A DNA stretch of 64,000 bases from assembly GCA_030147635.1 (NCBI GenBank), contig JASBUZ010000058.1, positions 30,088 to 94,087 of the forward strand, written 5' to 3'. Shown here piece after piece: positions 47,512-57,465 of this stretch. Position 1 is the first letter of the stretch. Every line of letters begins with the position of its first letter. This DNA comes from Gammaproteobacteria bacterium. Its GTDB lineage: Bacteria > Pseudomonadota > Gammaproteobacteria > Legionellales > Legionellaceae. The position numbers and the translations under genes were made by a program. The notes under the pieces were generated by a model that made no database searches, had not been told where the DNA came from, and saw only the letters and a program-made list of their open reading frames with translations.

Positions 47512-48330
47512 ATGGAGTGCTTGAGTTTTTGTGTGGCCGACTGCATTGACTTAGCGCAGCTTGACCACCATTACAAAACTGCCTTAAGCGGTTATGCCGT
47601 AACGCGCTCACGTGATGTATTGAAGGTAGCTCCTTTAGAGGAAGCTTCAAATCATCTGATATTCATTTTTAAGAATGGAACCATTGTCTCATGGGGGCTC
47701 AAACGCCACGAGGCCGATACCCACTTAAATGAGGTGGCCTTGTTCGCAGATAAACCGACTCGTTTTCTGGTCCAGGATGAATTTACCTATCGGGTGGGAG
47801 AAAAAACAACTATTGAACCTCATGAGTTTTTTGATGTGGACTGTCTTTCCATTCAAACAACACAGTCAAAAGATGATGAACTAAAACTGAGCCTCTCTTA
47901 CGGTTTCTCACAATCGGTCAAACTGCAATACTTCGAAACCGCCCTTGAAAATCTTATTGAGAAACATACCCCTCTCATCAAAAGCCTCTCACGAAAAGGT
48001 AAAAAATTAATCAGTAGAAAGCGCATCCGGCACGTCATTGGTGAGTTGATTTTAGCCAAAAGCGAAATGAACCTCGTAAGTAATTTTTTATATCATCCCA
48101 AATACTTCTGGCAACACCCAACCCTTGAAGAAGATTACATCATGCTTGAGCGCTACTTACATCTTCCACGACGAGTCAATGCACTCAACCAACGGCTCGA
48201 TACACTCAACGATATCTTTGATATGTTCAGCAACTACCTCGAAAACCGACATGCTCATATCCTAGAAATTATCATCATTGTACTTCTTATGATAGAAATA
48301 CTTTTTAGTCTCTTAAACTTTCATTTCTAG
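47512..48330 (+). CDS. RMD1/DUF155 family protein with C-terminal membrane anchor, 272 aa
   Basis: Resembles the RMD1/RMND1 family found in mitochondria and some bacteria: a beta-rich N-terminal half with HLIFIFKNGTIVSWGL, a loop region EFTYRVGEK, and a helical C-terminal half ending in a membrane helix (residues ~250-270, ILEIIIIVLLMIEILFSLL). In eukaryotes RMND1 supports mitochondrial translation; the bacterial role is not known. AGGA precedes ATG. The next gene starts 9 bases after its stop. Confidence 0.75.
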   Translation: MECLSFCVADCIDLAQLDHHYKTALSGYAVTRSRDVLKVAPLEEASNHLIFIFKNGTIVSWGLKRHEADTHLNEVALFADKPTRFLVQDEFTYRVGEKTTIEPHEFFDVDCLSIQTTQSKDDELKLSLSYGFSQSVKLQYFETALENLIEKHTPLIKSLSRKGKKLISRKRIRHVIGELILAKSEMNLVSNFLYHPKYFWQHPTLEEDYIMLERYLHLPRRVNALNQRLDTLNDIFDMFSNYLENRHAHILEIIIIVLLMIEILFSLLNFHF

Positions 48331-48339
48331 AATAGGCAC

Positions 48340-49206
48340 ATGATAACCAGCACACACCAACTCTCCAAAGCCACACTAAGTGCTCTACAGCCACTGCTGG
48401 ATGCCTGCCACATAGCAGACAAAGCTGTGATTCCCATTTATCCTCATATACTCGAGAGCTATCGCCCAGGCCCTCCAAGCCTTTTCTATCAAAGACAAGA
48501 AAAAATTGTAGGTTTTCTTGCCTTTTTTCACTTTTACCCAGCTGCTGCTGAAATTGCACTTTGTGTTCACCCAGACTATCGAAGACAAGGTATTGCCAAA
48601 GTACTATGGCAAGAAATGTGCCAAAAAGCACACACAGCTTTACCATCTATTAAACACCTTATCGTCTCAAGTCCACATGACAAACATGCTACCTGGCTTA
48701 AACAACATGCATTTGAGTTTGAACAAACCGAATATGACATGAGTTGTGATGTATATCTCCCTGAGTTACAGCACGATTCTACCTGTACAGTTCGAGAAGC
48801 AAATCATGAAGATATCGAGTTACTGCATATCATAGACCATGCTTGCTTTAACCCCAATCGGCCAGAGCCTATCCTTCGCATCAGGAAACTACTCGAAACT
48901 TCAAATATCAAAATATTTCTCATGTTCCATCAAACACATTTAGTCGGACAAGTTCACTTGGTTTTTGAACCCAACCAAGTTCGTCTAACTGACTTGGCCG
49001 TACTTCCTGACATGCAACGTCAAGGGTTTGGACAAGCACTCATCGAATATAGCTTGAAATATGCCTACCAAAAGCAGCAAAAAAAAATCACTTTAACCGT
49101 CGCTGCAAAAAATAATATGGCTCTTCGCCTCTATCAAAATGTAGGCTTTCAGATTTATAATGCGGTAGATTACTATAAGCGGGGCTTTTTGCTTGACAGA
49201 TTTTGA
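48340..49206 (+). CDS. Tandem GNAT acetyltransferase-like protein, 288 aa
   Basis: Two GNAT folds in one chain. The first has ALCVHPDYRRQGIAKVLW (residues ~71-88), the second LAVLPDMQRQGFGQALIE (about 219-236) followed by NNMALRLYQNVGFQIYNAVDYY. Both carry a Q/R-x-x-G-x-G/A acetyl-CoA loop. The layout recalls MshD-like and other double GNATs; the substrate is unknown. It closes the small HTH-RMD1-GNAT run. Confidence 0.85.
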   Translation: MITSTHQLSKATLSALQPLLDACHIADKAVIPIYPHILESYRPGPPSLFYQRQEKIVGFLAFFHFYPAAAEIALCVHPDYRRQGIAKVLWQEMCQKAHTALPSIKHLIVSSPHDKHATWLKQHAFEFEQTEYDMSCDVYLPELQHDSTCTVREANHEDIELLHIIDHACFNPNRPEPILRIRKLLETSNIKIFLMFHQTHLVGQVHLVFEPNQVRLTDLAVLPDMQRQGFGQALIEYSLKYAYQKQQKKITLTVAAKNNMALRLYQNVGFQIYNAVDYYKRGFLLDRF

Positions 49207-49266
49207 ACGGTCCCTTTAATATTGCGTATCGACGGATAAATTATTATCGGGGCACGAGGGTAAGGC

Positions 49267-50490
49267 ATGAAAAAAAGGGTTGTTATCACAGGGATGGACA
49301 TTGCCTCCTCCATTGGGAATGGACTCGAAGCATTTTGGAATGCCGCCTCAAACAGTGTATGTGGTATTGAGCGTATCCAATCTTACGACCCCAGCAACTA
49401 TACCACACAGATTGCCGGTGAAATTACGGATTTATGTCTGGCACATCTGCCTCAGTTTAACAAGCGGAAACGCTATCCTCGTGTAGCACAGTACGCCCTA
49501 TATTGTACTCATCACGCCCTTGAGCGAGCAGGCCTTACCGAGAAAGAGCGTGAGGTGGCTGGCACTTATATTGGCACAAGCCTTGGGGGCGCTCCCGAGC
49601 TTGAGGTTGCTTATAAAACATTTTACACCGACAGCTGGCGTAAAATCCCAGCCTTAACAGTTGTTCGGGGCATGCCAAATTCTGTTGCCAACCACGTTGG
49701 GATTTCTTTTGGGCTAGGTGGTCCAAACTCAACAACATCAAACGCCTGTGTCTCATCAGCTGAAGCCATCGGCAATGCCTATCAGCAAATCGCGAATGGC
49801 AGACTTTCTGTTGCCGTCTGCGGCGGCACGGAATCCTTGGTCTGGGAAACCATTATGGCAGCCTGGTGTAAGTTACGTGTCATGTCCACTCAAAACGAAA
49901 CCCCTAATAAAGCCAGCCGTCCCTTTGATAAACACCGCACGGGTATGGTCATGGCTGACGGTGCAGGCATTTTAGTTTTAGAAGATTTGGAACATGCACA
50001 AGCACGAGGTGCAAAAATTTTAGCTGAGATTATCGGTTTTGGCGCCAGCTGTGATGCGTCCCATATTACAGCCCCTGATACAAAAGGCCAAGCTCGAGCC
50101 ATTCAAATGGCCTTGGATGACGCACGCCTCTCTCCGAGTGACATTCAATATATCAATGCACATGGAACCGGTACAGTTTTAAACGATATTACTGAAACCG
50201 AAACTATTAAAACGGTATTTGGCCAACATGCCTTTGACATTCCAATTACAGCACAAAAAGCAATGACCGGACATACCATTGGAGCAGCAGGTGCGATGGA
50301 AATCATCGCGACTGTTTTAAGCATGCAGCATGACTGCTTGCTACCAACTATTAATTTAGAAACCCCAGACCCTGATTGTGATTTAAACTATATTCCAAAT
50401 GAAGCACAACAGATGCGGGTTGACTTAGCACTCTCCAACCACTTTGCCTTTGGTGGCGCAAATGCAGCAATTGTACTTCGTCGTTTTTAG
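49267..50490 (+). CDS. Beta-ketoacyl-ACP synthase (FabF-like KAS II), 407 aa
   Basis: Thiolase-fold condensing enzyme. The catalytic Cys161 (in TTSNACVSSAEAIG), His299 (INAHGTGT) and His336 (TGHTIGAAGA), and Lys331, are all present. It is more divergent than a standard FabF around the N-terminus, and there is no acpP or fabG beside it, so it may be a second, specialised copy. It lies directly upstream of lpxD. Confidence 0.85.
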   Translation: MKKRVVITGMDIASSIGNGLEAFWNAASNSVCGIERIQSYDPSNYTTQIAGEITDLCLAHLPQFNKRKRYPRVAQYALYCTHHALERAGLTEKEREVAGTYIGTSLGGAPELEVAYKTFYTDSWRKIPALTVVRGMPNSVANHVGISFGLGGPNSTTSNACVSSAEAIGNAYQQIANGRLSVAVCGGTESLVWETIMAAWCKLRVMSTQNETPNKASRPFDKHRTGMVMADGAGILVLEDLEHAQARGAKILAEIIGFGASCDASHITAPDTKGQARAIQMALDDARLSPSDIQYINAHGTGTVLNDITETETIKTVFGQHAFDIPITAQKAMTGHTIGAAGAMEIIATVLSMQHDCLLPTINLETPDPDCDLNYIPNEAQQMRVDLALSNHFAFGGANAAIVLRRF

Positions 50491-50499
50491 TTCGAAACC

Positions 50500-50534
50500 A
50501 AACGCTTATTAAGGTATACTGACGGCGTTTTTAA
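50500..50534 (+). terminator. Possible hairpin after the FabF-like gene
   Basis: AAACGC (50500-50505) can pair with GCGTTT (50525-50530), followed by U-rich sequence. The loop is long and it overlaps a -10-like TATACT (50515-50520) that could serve lpxD, so the role is unclear. Confidence 0.3.
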
Positions 50535-50554
50535 AAATCGGGGAAAGATCACAA

Positions 50555-51613
50555 ATGCATGCCTCATTACACGATATTTCGGTACTCGTTAAAGGAACCA
50601 TCATTGGAGATGAAAGCATCTCTATAAATGGGTTATCACCTATCGATGAAATTCAAGCAGGCTCTCTCATTTTTGCAGATGGTACTGACAACTTAAAGCA
50701 AGCTGAAAGCTCAGAAGCCGCGGCGGTCCTCGTTTCAAAAAACGTGTCCGAATTAAATAAGCCTCTGATTCAAGTAGCTGACCCATTTCAAGCATTCATC
50801 CAGCTACTAAAACACTTTTATCCAACCCCAAAACCTGAAGCTGGCATTCACCCAACGGCCATCATTTCACCGAGTGCAACTCTTGGAAAAAATATCTCCG
50901 TTGGCCCTTATACCGTGATCGATGCAGAAACTACAATAGGGGACAACTGTGTCATTAAAGGGCACGTGCATATTGGAAATCACGTAACACTAGGGCCTGA
51001 TACTGTCATTCACCCCCATGTCACCATCTATGACTACTCTGAAATTGGCGCACGCGTTGCCATCCATGCCTCTTCCGTCATCGGCTCAGATGGATTTGGC
51101 TATACCACCGAACATGGCAAGCATAGCAAAATTCCCCATGTAGGACGCGTCGTTGTTGAGGATGATGTTGAAATAGGTGCAAGTACTATTATCGATCGCG
51201 CAACAGTCGGTAAAACAATCATTGGTAAAGGGACTAAAATCGATAATTTGGTACAAATTGCCCACTCAGTCAAACTAGGACAACACAATATTTTATGTGC
51301 ATTTACAGGGATTGCGGGCAGTACGCACAGCGGAAACCATGTCGTATTTGCTGCTGGTGTCGGTGTGAGCGACCATGTGCGCATTGATGACGAAGTAATC
51401 CTCGGAGCACGAGCAGGTGTCCCTCCCAAAAAGCACTTGAACAAAGGCTTAATTTATCTAGGAGCCCCTGCAAGACCACGAGAAAAAGCCATTGAGCACG
51501 AAATGTCGACCACTCGTATTCCGCTAATGAGAAAACAAATTAAAAAACTAACTGAACAGGTAAGTGCGCTCAAAGAGAAACAAGCTGAGTCTACACCAGA
51601 ATCCATTAATTAA
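50555..51613 (+). CDS. lpxD: UDP-3-O-acylglucosamine N-acyltransferase LpxD, 352 aa
   Basis: Third step of lipid A synthesis: transfers 3-hydroxyacyl from ACP to UDP-3-O-acyl-glucosamine. N-terminal uridine-binding domain (about 1-100), then a left-handed beta-helix of hexapeptide repeats (about 105-300, for example [17 protein letters not shown]), with catalytic His in ...[12 protein letters not shown] and a C-terminal helix ([19 protein letters not shown]). Found alone, without lpxA, lpxB or fabZ. The next gene polA starts 13 bases later. Confidence 0.93.
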   Translation: MHASLHDISVLVKGTIIGDESISINGLSPIDEIQAGSLIFADGTDNLKQAESSEAAAVLVSKNVSELNKPLIQVADPFQAFIQLLKHFYPTPKPEAGIHPTAIISPSATLGKNISVGPYTVIDAETTIGDNCVIKGHVHIGNHVTLGPDTVIHPHVTIYDYSEIGARVAIHASSVIGSDGFGYTTEHGKHSKIPHVGRVVVEDDVEIGASTIIDRATVGKTIIGKGTKIDNLVQIAHSVKLGQHNILCAFTGIAGSTHSGNHVVFAAGVGVSDHVRIDDEVILGARAGVPPKKHLNKGLIYLGAPARPREKAIEHEMSTTRIPLMRKQIKKLTEQVSALKEKQAESTPESIN

Positions 51614-51626
51614 GTGAGACTAGCCT

Positions 51627-54329
51627 GTGGAAAAGAAACCCATCGTACTCGTTGACGGCTCATCTTATTTCTTTCGTGCCTTTCACGCACTCCCCCCGCT
51701 CACCAATAGCGAGGGTCATCCAACAGGTGCTGTCTATGGCGTTGTGAACATGATTCGACGCCTTTTAAAAGACACCAACCCAACCCACTTCGCGATTGTC
51801 TTTGATGCGCCGGGCAAAACGTTTCGTAATGACCTATATCCAGAATATAAGGCAAATCGCCCCCCTATGCCGGACGATCTCAGGCGCCAATTTAAGCCAA
51901 TGATAGAAGTCATTCAAGCGCTTGGTTTTCCTATGCTCATGGTTGAGGGGATCGAAGCGGATGATGTCATTGGCACACTGGCAACCCAAGCAGCAAATCA
52001 AGGGCAATCTGTCTTAATCTCAACTGGTGATAAAGATATGGCGCAGTTGGTCACCGAGCAGGTGACGCTCATTAATACGATGAGTCGTAAGGTACTAGAC
52101 CCAGAGGGCGTATTTACTAAATTTGGCGTCAAGCCCGAACAAATCGTAGACTATCTTGCACTCGTTGGTGACACCAGTGATAATGTGCCGGGGGTACCGC
52201 AATGTGGACCAAAAACGGCTGCAAAATGGCTTGCAACCCATCACTCCTTAGATAACCTCATGGCACATGCCGATACCATTGGTGGCAAGATTGGAGAACG
52301 TCTCCGAGAAAGCTTACCCATGCTCCCGCTCTGCAGACAACTTGTCACGATTAAGACGGATGTTGTTTTACCAACCTCTCTTGAGGAATTAAAACCCACG
52401 CCTCCCAATCGAGAAGTTTTGCTTTCTCTAGCACGCGAGCTTGAGGTAAACGTCTGGCTAAAGGAGTGGGGTAGTACAGACACAGCAAACACCCAAACAA
52501 AAACATCTGTACTACCCACCCCAAACAAAGCGTTTTCGTTTGAGCTCATCCAAAATCAATCCCAACTTGATACATGGCTTAAAACCTTAGATAACGCCTC
52601 TCGGTGCTGTATTGATACTGAAACCACAAGTCTTAATCCACTAGATGCTTCGCTTGTGGGTATCGCGCTCGCAATTGACTCTGAGCGCGCAGCCTACATT
52701 CCAGTAGCACACAAGGAAAATTTAGAGCAACTGCCTAAAGAAGTCGTTTTACAGCTGTTAAAACCCTATCTCGAAAGCAATACATTAAAAAAAGTAGGAC
52801 AAAATTTAAAATATGACTATGCAGTGCTTAAACAGCATGGCATTCAACTCAATGCCATTTGCTTTGATACCATGCTCGAGTCATATATACTAAATAGTAC
52901 GGCCAGTCGCCATAACTTAGATGCTCTCGCTAAACATTACCTAGACTACCAAACCATCAGCTTTGAAGAAATTGCTGGTCGTGGCAAAAAAGCGCTTCGC
53001 TTTGATGAAATTCCACTTAAAAAAGCAGCCCCCTATGCCGCGGAAGATGCAGCAATTACCCTAAAGCTACATGAAACGCTTTATCCGAAACTAGATGGCT
53101 CCTTAAAGCAAGTCTTCAGAGACATTGAGATGCCTTTAGTGCCTATTTTGGCCGATATGGAAAAACAAGGTGTCCTCATTGATGTCAAACAGCTAGAAGA
53201 GCATGGAAAGCGCCTCAGCACACGCATTGATGCTTTAGCTGAACGAGCCTATGCCTTGGCAGGTCAATCGTTTAACCTCAACTCACCGAAACAACTCCAA
53301 GATATTCTTTACGATACATTGAAACTACCGATACTCTCGAAAACGCCAAAAGGTCAGCCTTCTACTGCTGAGTCAGTCTTGCAAGAGCTCGCATTTGACT
53401 ATCCACTGCCTGCTATTATTCTTGAGTATCGCAGTCTGACCAAGTTGATGTCGACTTATATTGAGGCACTCCCTAAGCGTATTCACCCAACGACAAAGCG
53501 CGTACATACGTCTTATAACCAAGCCGTGACTGCGACAGGCAGACTCTCTTCAAGTGAGCCCAACTTACAAAATATCCCTATCCGTCATAAAGAAGGGCGC
53601 CTCATTCGGAAAGCATTTATCGCACCAGAAGGGCATTGCTTATTAACTTCAGATTACTCACAAATTGAATTGCGCATCATGGCGCATCTCTCTGGAGATA
53701 AGGGATTAAAGCGCGCATTCGATAATAACTGGGACGTACACGCAGCAACAGCCAGTGAAATCTTTCAAACGCCCTTAGATTCGGTTACTAAGGAGCAGCG
53801 TCGCCGCGCTAAAGCCATCAACTTTGGCCTAATCTATGGGATGTCTTCCTTTGGGCTTAGCAAACAGCTGGGTGTTTCCACGGAAGAAGCAAAAACCTAT
53901 ATCGAGCGCTACTTTGAGCGCTATCCTGGAGTACTCGACTATATGGACAACACACGCCAAAAAGCACACAAACAAGGCTACGTTGAAACGCTCTTTGGAC
54001 GGCGCTTGTACTTACCAGAAATCAATGCTTCCAATAAAATGCGCCAAAAAGCTGCTGAGCGCACAGCCATTAATGCCCCTATGCAAGGTACTGCGGCCGA
54101 TATTATCAAAAAAGCGATGATTGCAATCAGCGACTGGCAAAAAAGCCCTGAAGGGCAAGCTGCTCGCATGGTCATGCAAGTACACGATGAATTGGTATTT
54201 GAAATTCAAGATACTGCTATCGAAAACGCTCAAGCGGTTATTCGAACCCACATGGAAAACGCCGCAACCTTGAGCGTCCCCTTACGTGTCTCAATAGGCG
54301 TTGGCCCTAACTGGGATGATGCACACTAA
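51627..54329 (+). CDS. polA: DNA polymerase I, 900 aa
   Basis: Full three-domain enzyme: 5'-3' exonuclease (about 1-290, VDGSSYFFRAFHAL, GIEADDVIG), 3'-5' exonuclease with the DxE motif in CIDTETTSLNP (about 330-500), and polymerase (about 530-900) with DYSQIELRIMAHLSGD, RRAKAINFGLIYGMSSFGL and QVHDELVFE. Proofreading residues are therefore kept. The start is GTG at 51627. The end overlaps the convergent rpiA by 4 bases. Confidence 0.96.
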   Translation: MEKKPIVLVDGSSYFFRAFHALPPLTNSEGHPTGAVYGVVNMIRRLLKDTNPTHFAIVFDAPGKTFRNDLYPEYKANRPPMPDDLRRQFKPMIEVIQALGFPMLMVEGIEADDVIGTLATQAANQGQSVLISTGDKDMAQLVTEQVTLINTMSRKVLDPEGVFTKFGVKPEQIVDYLALVGDTSDNVPGVPQCGPKTAAKWLATHHSLDNLMAHADTIGGKIGERLRESLPMLPLCRQLVTIKTDVVLPTSLEELKPTPPNREVLLSLARELEVNVWLKEWGSTDTANTQTKTSVLPTPNKAFSFELIQNQSQLDTWLKTLDNASRCCIDTETTSLNPLDASLVGIALAIDSERAAYIPVAHKENLEQLPKEVVLQLLKPYLESNTLKKVGQNLKYDYAVLKQHGIQLNAICFDTMLESYILNSTASRHNLDALAKHYLDYQTISFEEIAGRGKKALRFDEIPLKKAAPYAAEDAAITLKLHETLYPKLDGSLKQVFRDIEMPLVPILADMEKQGVLIDVKQLEEHGKRLSTRIDALAERAYALAGQSFNLNSPKQLQDILYDTLKLPILSKTPKGQPSTAESVLQELAFDYPLPAIILEYRSLTKLMSTYIEALPKRIHPTTKRVHTSYNQAVTATGRLSSSEPNLQNIPIRHKEGRLIRKAFIAPEGHCLLTSDYSQIELRIMAHLSGDKGLKRAFDNNWDVHAATASEIFQTPLDSVTKEQRRRAKAINFGLIYGMSSFGLSKQLGVSTEEAKTYIERYFERYPGVLDYMDNTRQKAHKQGYVETLFGRRLYLPEINASNKMRQKAAERTAINAPMQGTAADIIKKAMIAISDWQKSPEGQAARMVMQVHDELVFEIQDTAIENAQAVIRTHMENAATLSVPLRVSIGVGPNWDDAH

Positions 54330-54973
54330 AAGATTTCAATCCCAGACTGGCATCCAACTAGAACCTTATCTGCAAATCGCTTGGCGAATATGCCACTTTC
54401 GACCACACCTGGTAGTAACTTAATGGTGCTTTCAAGTGCCATAGGCTCATCCAGATTCAAATGAAATACATCCAAAATGCAGTTTCCATTATCAGTTACA
54501 AATCCTTCTCGATAAACCGGATCACCTCCAAGCTTTACCAGCTCTCGAGCAACCATGCTCCGTGCTATAGGAAGCACCTCGACCGCAACTGGAAAAGCAC
54601 CAAGTCGACGAACCTTTTTAGACTCATCGACCAAACAAATAAATTGCTTTGCAGCAGTTGCAAGAATTTTCTCACGTGTCAAAGCACCTCCACCACCTTT
54701 AATCATCGTTTTATATGGTGTCACCTCATCAGCGCCATCAACATACAACATCAAAGGATCAGCAAGTGCAAGCTCAATCACCGGTAAGCCAACCTGACGC
54801 AGCGCCTTCTCAGTTTGCTCTGAGCTTGCCACACATCCTTCAATGCGGTATTTAATACCAGCAAGTGCTTCAATAAAATAAGCTATTGTTGAGCCGGTCC
54901 CCACTCCAATGATTGGAGTATCACCAAGCTCATCAAGCGCCGCCTCTGCTACCTTCTGCTTTAACTCATCCAT
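54326..54973 (-). CDS. rpiA: Ribose-5-phosphate isomerase A, 215 aa
   Basis: Interconverts ribose 5-phosphate and ribulose 5-phosphate. Motifs: GVGTGSTIAYFIEAL, SSEQTEKALRQVGLPV, VDGADEVTPYKTMIKGGGGALTREK, and FVTDNGNCILDV. The open frame goes to 55039, but that would start within the terminator hairpin of the upstream gene; ATG at 54973 (MDELKQKV) gives the standard length. Confidence 0.95.
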   Translation of the reverse strand: MDELKQKVAEAALDELGDTPIIGVGTGSTIAYFIEALAGIKYRIEGCVASSEQTEKALRQVGLPVIELALADPLMLYVDGADEVTPYKTMIKGGGGALTREKILATAAKQFICLVDESKKVRRLGAFPVAVEVLPIARSMVARELVKLGGDPVYREGFVTDNGNCILDVFHLNLDEPMALESTIKLLPGVVESGIFAKRFADKVLVGCQSGIEIF

Positions 54974-54997
54974 TTTTCGATCTACCTTATCTATACA

Positions 54998-55026
54998 TAA
55001 AAAAAAGCCACACTTAGTGTGGCTTT
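54998..55026 (-). terminator. Rho-independent terminator of the outer membrane protein gene
   Basis: AAAGCCACAC (55004-55013) pairs with GTGTGGCTTT (55017-55026) around a TTA loop, followed on the minus strand by a U run from the A tract at 54999-55006. It separates the outer membrane protein gene from rpiA. Confidence 0.9.
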
Positions 55027-55057
55027 CAAAGCATCGCATGCTAGCATTCAGTGCAAC

Positions 55058-55849
55058 TTAGGAGAAGCGGTACTCCACACCAAACATAAAGACATCAATA
55101 GTCGGCGCACGAAGCTGAGCAACTGTCGTACCAATCACAGCCGGATTAACCGACATAGTCCTAGTTTGAAGACTAAGCTCAGAACCAAAGGCATGCATCC
55201 AAGAAAGATTAACAAGCCAATCTTTATTAATATGATAGCCCCCGCCAAGCTTAAGCTCAGGTAACGCATTAACCAGGGTGGTTGCGAGTTTATATTGGCC
55301 AGGCAGCCGCACAGCAAGGCCTGCTTGTGAGTTATCTCCCGAAATCTGCGTTGGATCCGTCTTAATCGTTACTCGGAGGTTCTGAATCAACGCACCCAGC
55401 TTGATAAACAAGTCGTACTTAGGCTGTGTATACAAAAGTCCAGCCAACACATCAAATCCGTACTGATCCATCTTAACATCAAGCGCTTTACCTGTTGCAG
55501 TCACCTGTGCTTGACTGTTGGGGAAAGGGCGAAAGGATGGAAGTAAGTCGACTGAACCATAATATCCCCAGCCTATCTCACCGCTCGCAGCCCATTTTTC
55601 AGTCATAGGATGTATCGCACCAAGCGCTATACGTCCGCCCCAGCCATTTTCATCATTTGAGGAAACAAATCGACCAATGCCAATCACATTGAAGTCAAAC
55701 CCACCAACTTGCGGCCAGCTATATAAGCCTTCACCAGAGATAAATGGGGTGAGTACTGGCAAAGGCTCAACCTCTCCCATTGTCCCGGCGTAAGATGCGG
55801 TCACACTTGACAGCAGTAAGGCACAGGCAGAAAGAGTCTTTTTATACAT
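55058..55849 (-). CDS. Outer membrane beta-barrel protein, 263 aa
   Basis: A signal peptide (MYKKTLSACALLLSSVTASYA) is followed by alternating polar and apolar strands with many Gly, Tyr and Trp residues, for example FDFNVIGIGRFV, WGGRIALGAIHP and GEIGWGYYG. It ends in phenylalanine preceded by aromatic alternation (VFMFGVEYRFS). This fits an OmpA/OmpW-like barrel. ATG at 55849 is 6 bases behind GGAG; two other ATG codons lie just upstream. The ligand or role is unknown. It has its own terminator. Confidence 0.78.
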   Translation of the reverse strand: MYKKTLSACALLLSSVTASYAGTMGEVEPLPVLTPFISGEGLYSWPQVGGFDFNVIGIGRFVSSNDENGWGGRIALGAIHPMTEKWAASGEIGWGYYGSVDLLPSFRPFPNSQAQVTATGKALDVKMDQYGFDVLAGLLYTQPKYDLFIKLGALIQNLRVTIKTDPTQISGDNSQAGLAVRLPGQYKLATTLVNALPELKLGGGYHINKDWLVNLSWMHAFGSELSLQTRTMSVNPAVIGTTVAQLRAPTIDVFMFGVEYRFS

Positions 55850-56114
55850 AGCCATCTCCATGTTCTTTTAAAGTTCAAATCCATATTACACGGTCACCCG
55901 TGTCTCATTTTGCAAAGCCAAGTGCAAAGGCAGAGCAAACAAAAATCTACTCGTATTAGGCTAATTCAAAGAAACTGAAAAATCAAACAAATCCCCCACT
56001 TTTTTATTATATTTTTTCTAACCTAATGAAAGCCGCTCAATTAGAGGAAGGTATTGTCTAAATTTGGGCAAAATGCTACACTGTTCGGTCTGATTTTTTG
56101 TATCGAGGTGCGTT

Positions 56115-57389
56115 GTGTCAGATTTTATGGAAGATAGGCAACTCTTTTTTTCTCAAGCAGGCGATAAACACCAAGCTGCACATTCAAAATCGCTTGCGTT
56201 TTTGACAAAAAACCATGTGGAAATTGAAGCAGAGAAGGCTAATCTAAAAGCAACCTTAGATGCTCTACAAATTAAGTCAGACATCGCCGCTCACAACAAA
56301 CAAAAAGAGCAGTACCGCTTGTACTATCTCTACTATTGTGATTTGTTGAGAACTTATCACGAGAAAAGAGGCGAGCCTGAACAACCCCCTCAAGATTGGA
56401 TAACCTATCTCCATGACAATCTCGGCTACTGGCACGCCCTACGTATCCTCTTGACGTTCGCACGCCTAACAGATGAACTGGCTATCCGAATGCTGAATGA
56501 TGCAAAATGGTTCGAGACACTCAATCGCTCAATAGCACCGATTTTTGACTTCAACCAGACAATTAACATTTTGAGTCTCCCTGTTGAAGCTTTCTATGTC
56601 TTGAGCTTTTCCCTGCTTGGGATACGCTTCATCATAGAATGGGCGCGCATCCTAAAACATACCTTCGACCCAACTGAGGAAGAAATAAAAGCGCTCAGCG
56701 CTTGGGACCGTTTCTGTCATGAAGTTTACAAATATCGTTTCAACCTTGCGAACGACTTTGTTTGGGCAACCATCAATGCCATAAACAATAATCCGTTGAT
56801 GCTTGTCTGTGTCTTATTTGATTTGAGCCTCTTGCTTTATCGACGAAACGAAACTGAGCAAGCGTATCAGAAGAAAAAAACTGAATACGAACAACTTCAA
56901 GCGCTTAAACAGCAAGACAAAATTATTAAGCAGCAATTGAGAGAGCTTGAGTTAGAGCATATCTCAACCAAGTCAATTCTGGATCTTGCACTCATTGCGA
57001 CCTCTCACTTGCTGATTGGATTCCCAATGCTTCTACTTGCCACGCCCTCTTCCCTGCTAGCACCCCTCGGCAGCTTTCTATGTGTCGTTGGATTTGCCAT
57101 CTACCTCTCTGCTGATTTCTACGGTGATTATCAGAAAAAAGCACACCTAATAAAGCTGTTAGAAGCAGATGGCAAAAGCATCACTGAAATCAACCAAACC
57201 AAGCAGGCACAGCAAGCAGCCTGGGATAACGGCTGGTCAACCTTTGCAAAAAATACATGTATGCCAATTCTTTTCATTGGTATGCTCGCAGTGTGTTGGC
57301 CTGCAGCACTGCTCCTCATTACAGCGTATTGTGCTTACGAAATGTCGCCTAAAGAAAGCACTGAAACGCCTCAATTGAGCCCGGCTTAA
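56115..57389 (+). CDS. Large helical membrane protein of unknown function, 424 aa
   Basis: No family recognised. A soluble helical N-terminus (~130 residues) precedes hydrophobic segments at about 150-180, 225-245, 300-345 and 385-410. The motif FNLANDFVWATINAI before a membrane segment resembles FNLINDF in the protein at 11786. A charged coil (KKKTEYEQLQALKQQDK) lies between membrane segments. The start is GTG at 56115. It lies 77 bases upstream of prkA and may have its own promoter in the 250-base gap after the outer membrane protein gene. Confidence 0.7.
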   Translation: MSDFMEDRQLFFSQAGDKHQAAHSKSLAFLTKNHVEIEAEKANLKATLDALQIKSDIAAHNKQKEQYRLYYLYYCDLLRTYHEKRGEPEQPPQDWITYLHDNLGYWHALRILLTFARLTDELAIRMLNDAKWFETLNRSIAPIFDFNQTINILSLPVEAFYVLSFSLLGIRFIIEWARILKHTFDPTEEEIKALSAWDRFCHEVYKYRFNLANDFVWATINAINNNPLMLVCVLFDLSLLLYRRNETEQAYQKKKTEYEQLQALKQQDKIIKQQLRELELEHISTKSILDLALIATSHLLIGFPMLLLATPSSLLAPLGSFLCVVGFAIYLSADFYGDYQKKAHLIKLLEADGKSITEINQTKQAQQAAWDNGWSTFAKNTCMPILFIGMLAVCWPAALLLITAYCAYEMSPKESTETPQLSPA

Positions 57390-57465
57390 AAAAAGAGGCT
57401 CGCGATCTTTCCAAGGATGGAGTATTGTTCTTAATTATGAGGATTTAATTTTTAGGAGCTAAAGG

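Noticed and set aside
54974-55039. Upstream extension of rpiA
   Set aside because: It would begin within the terminator hairpin of the outer membrane protein gene.
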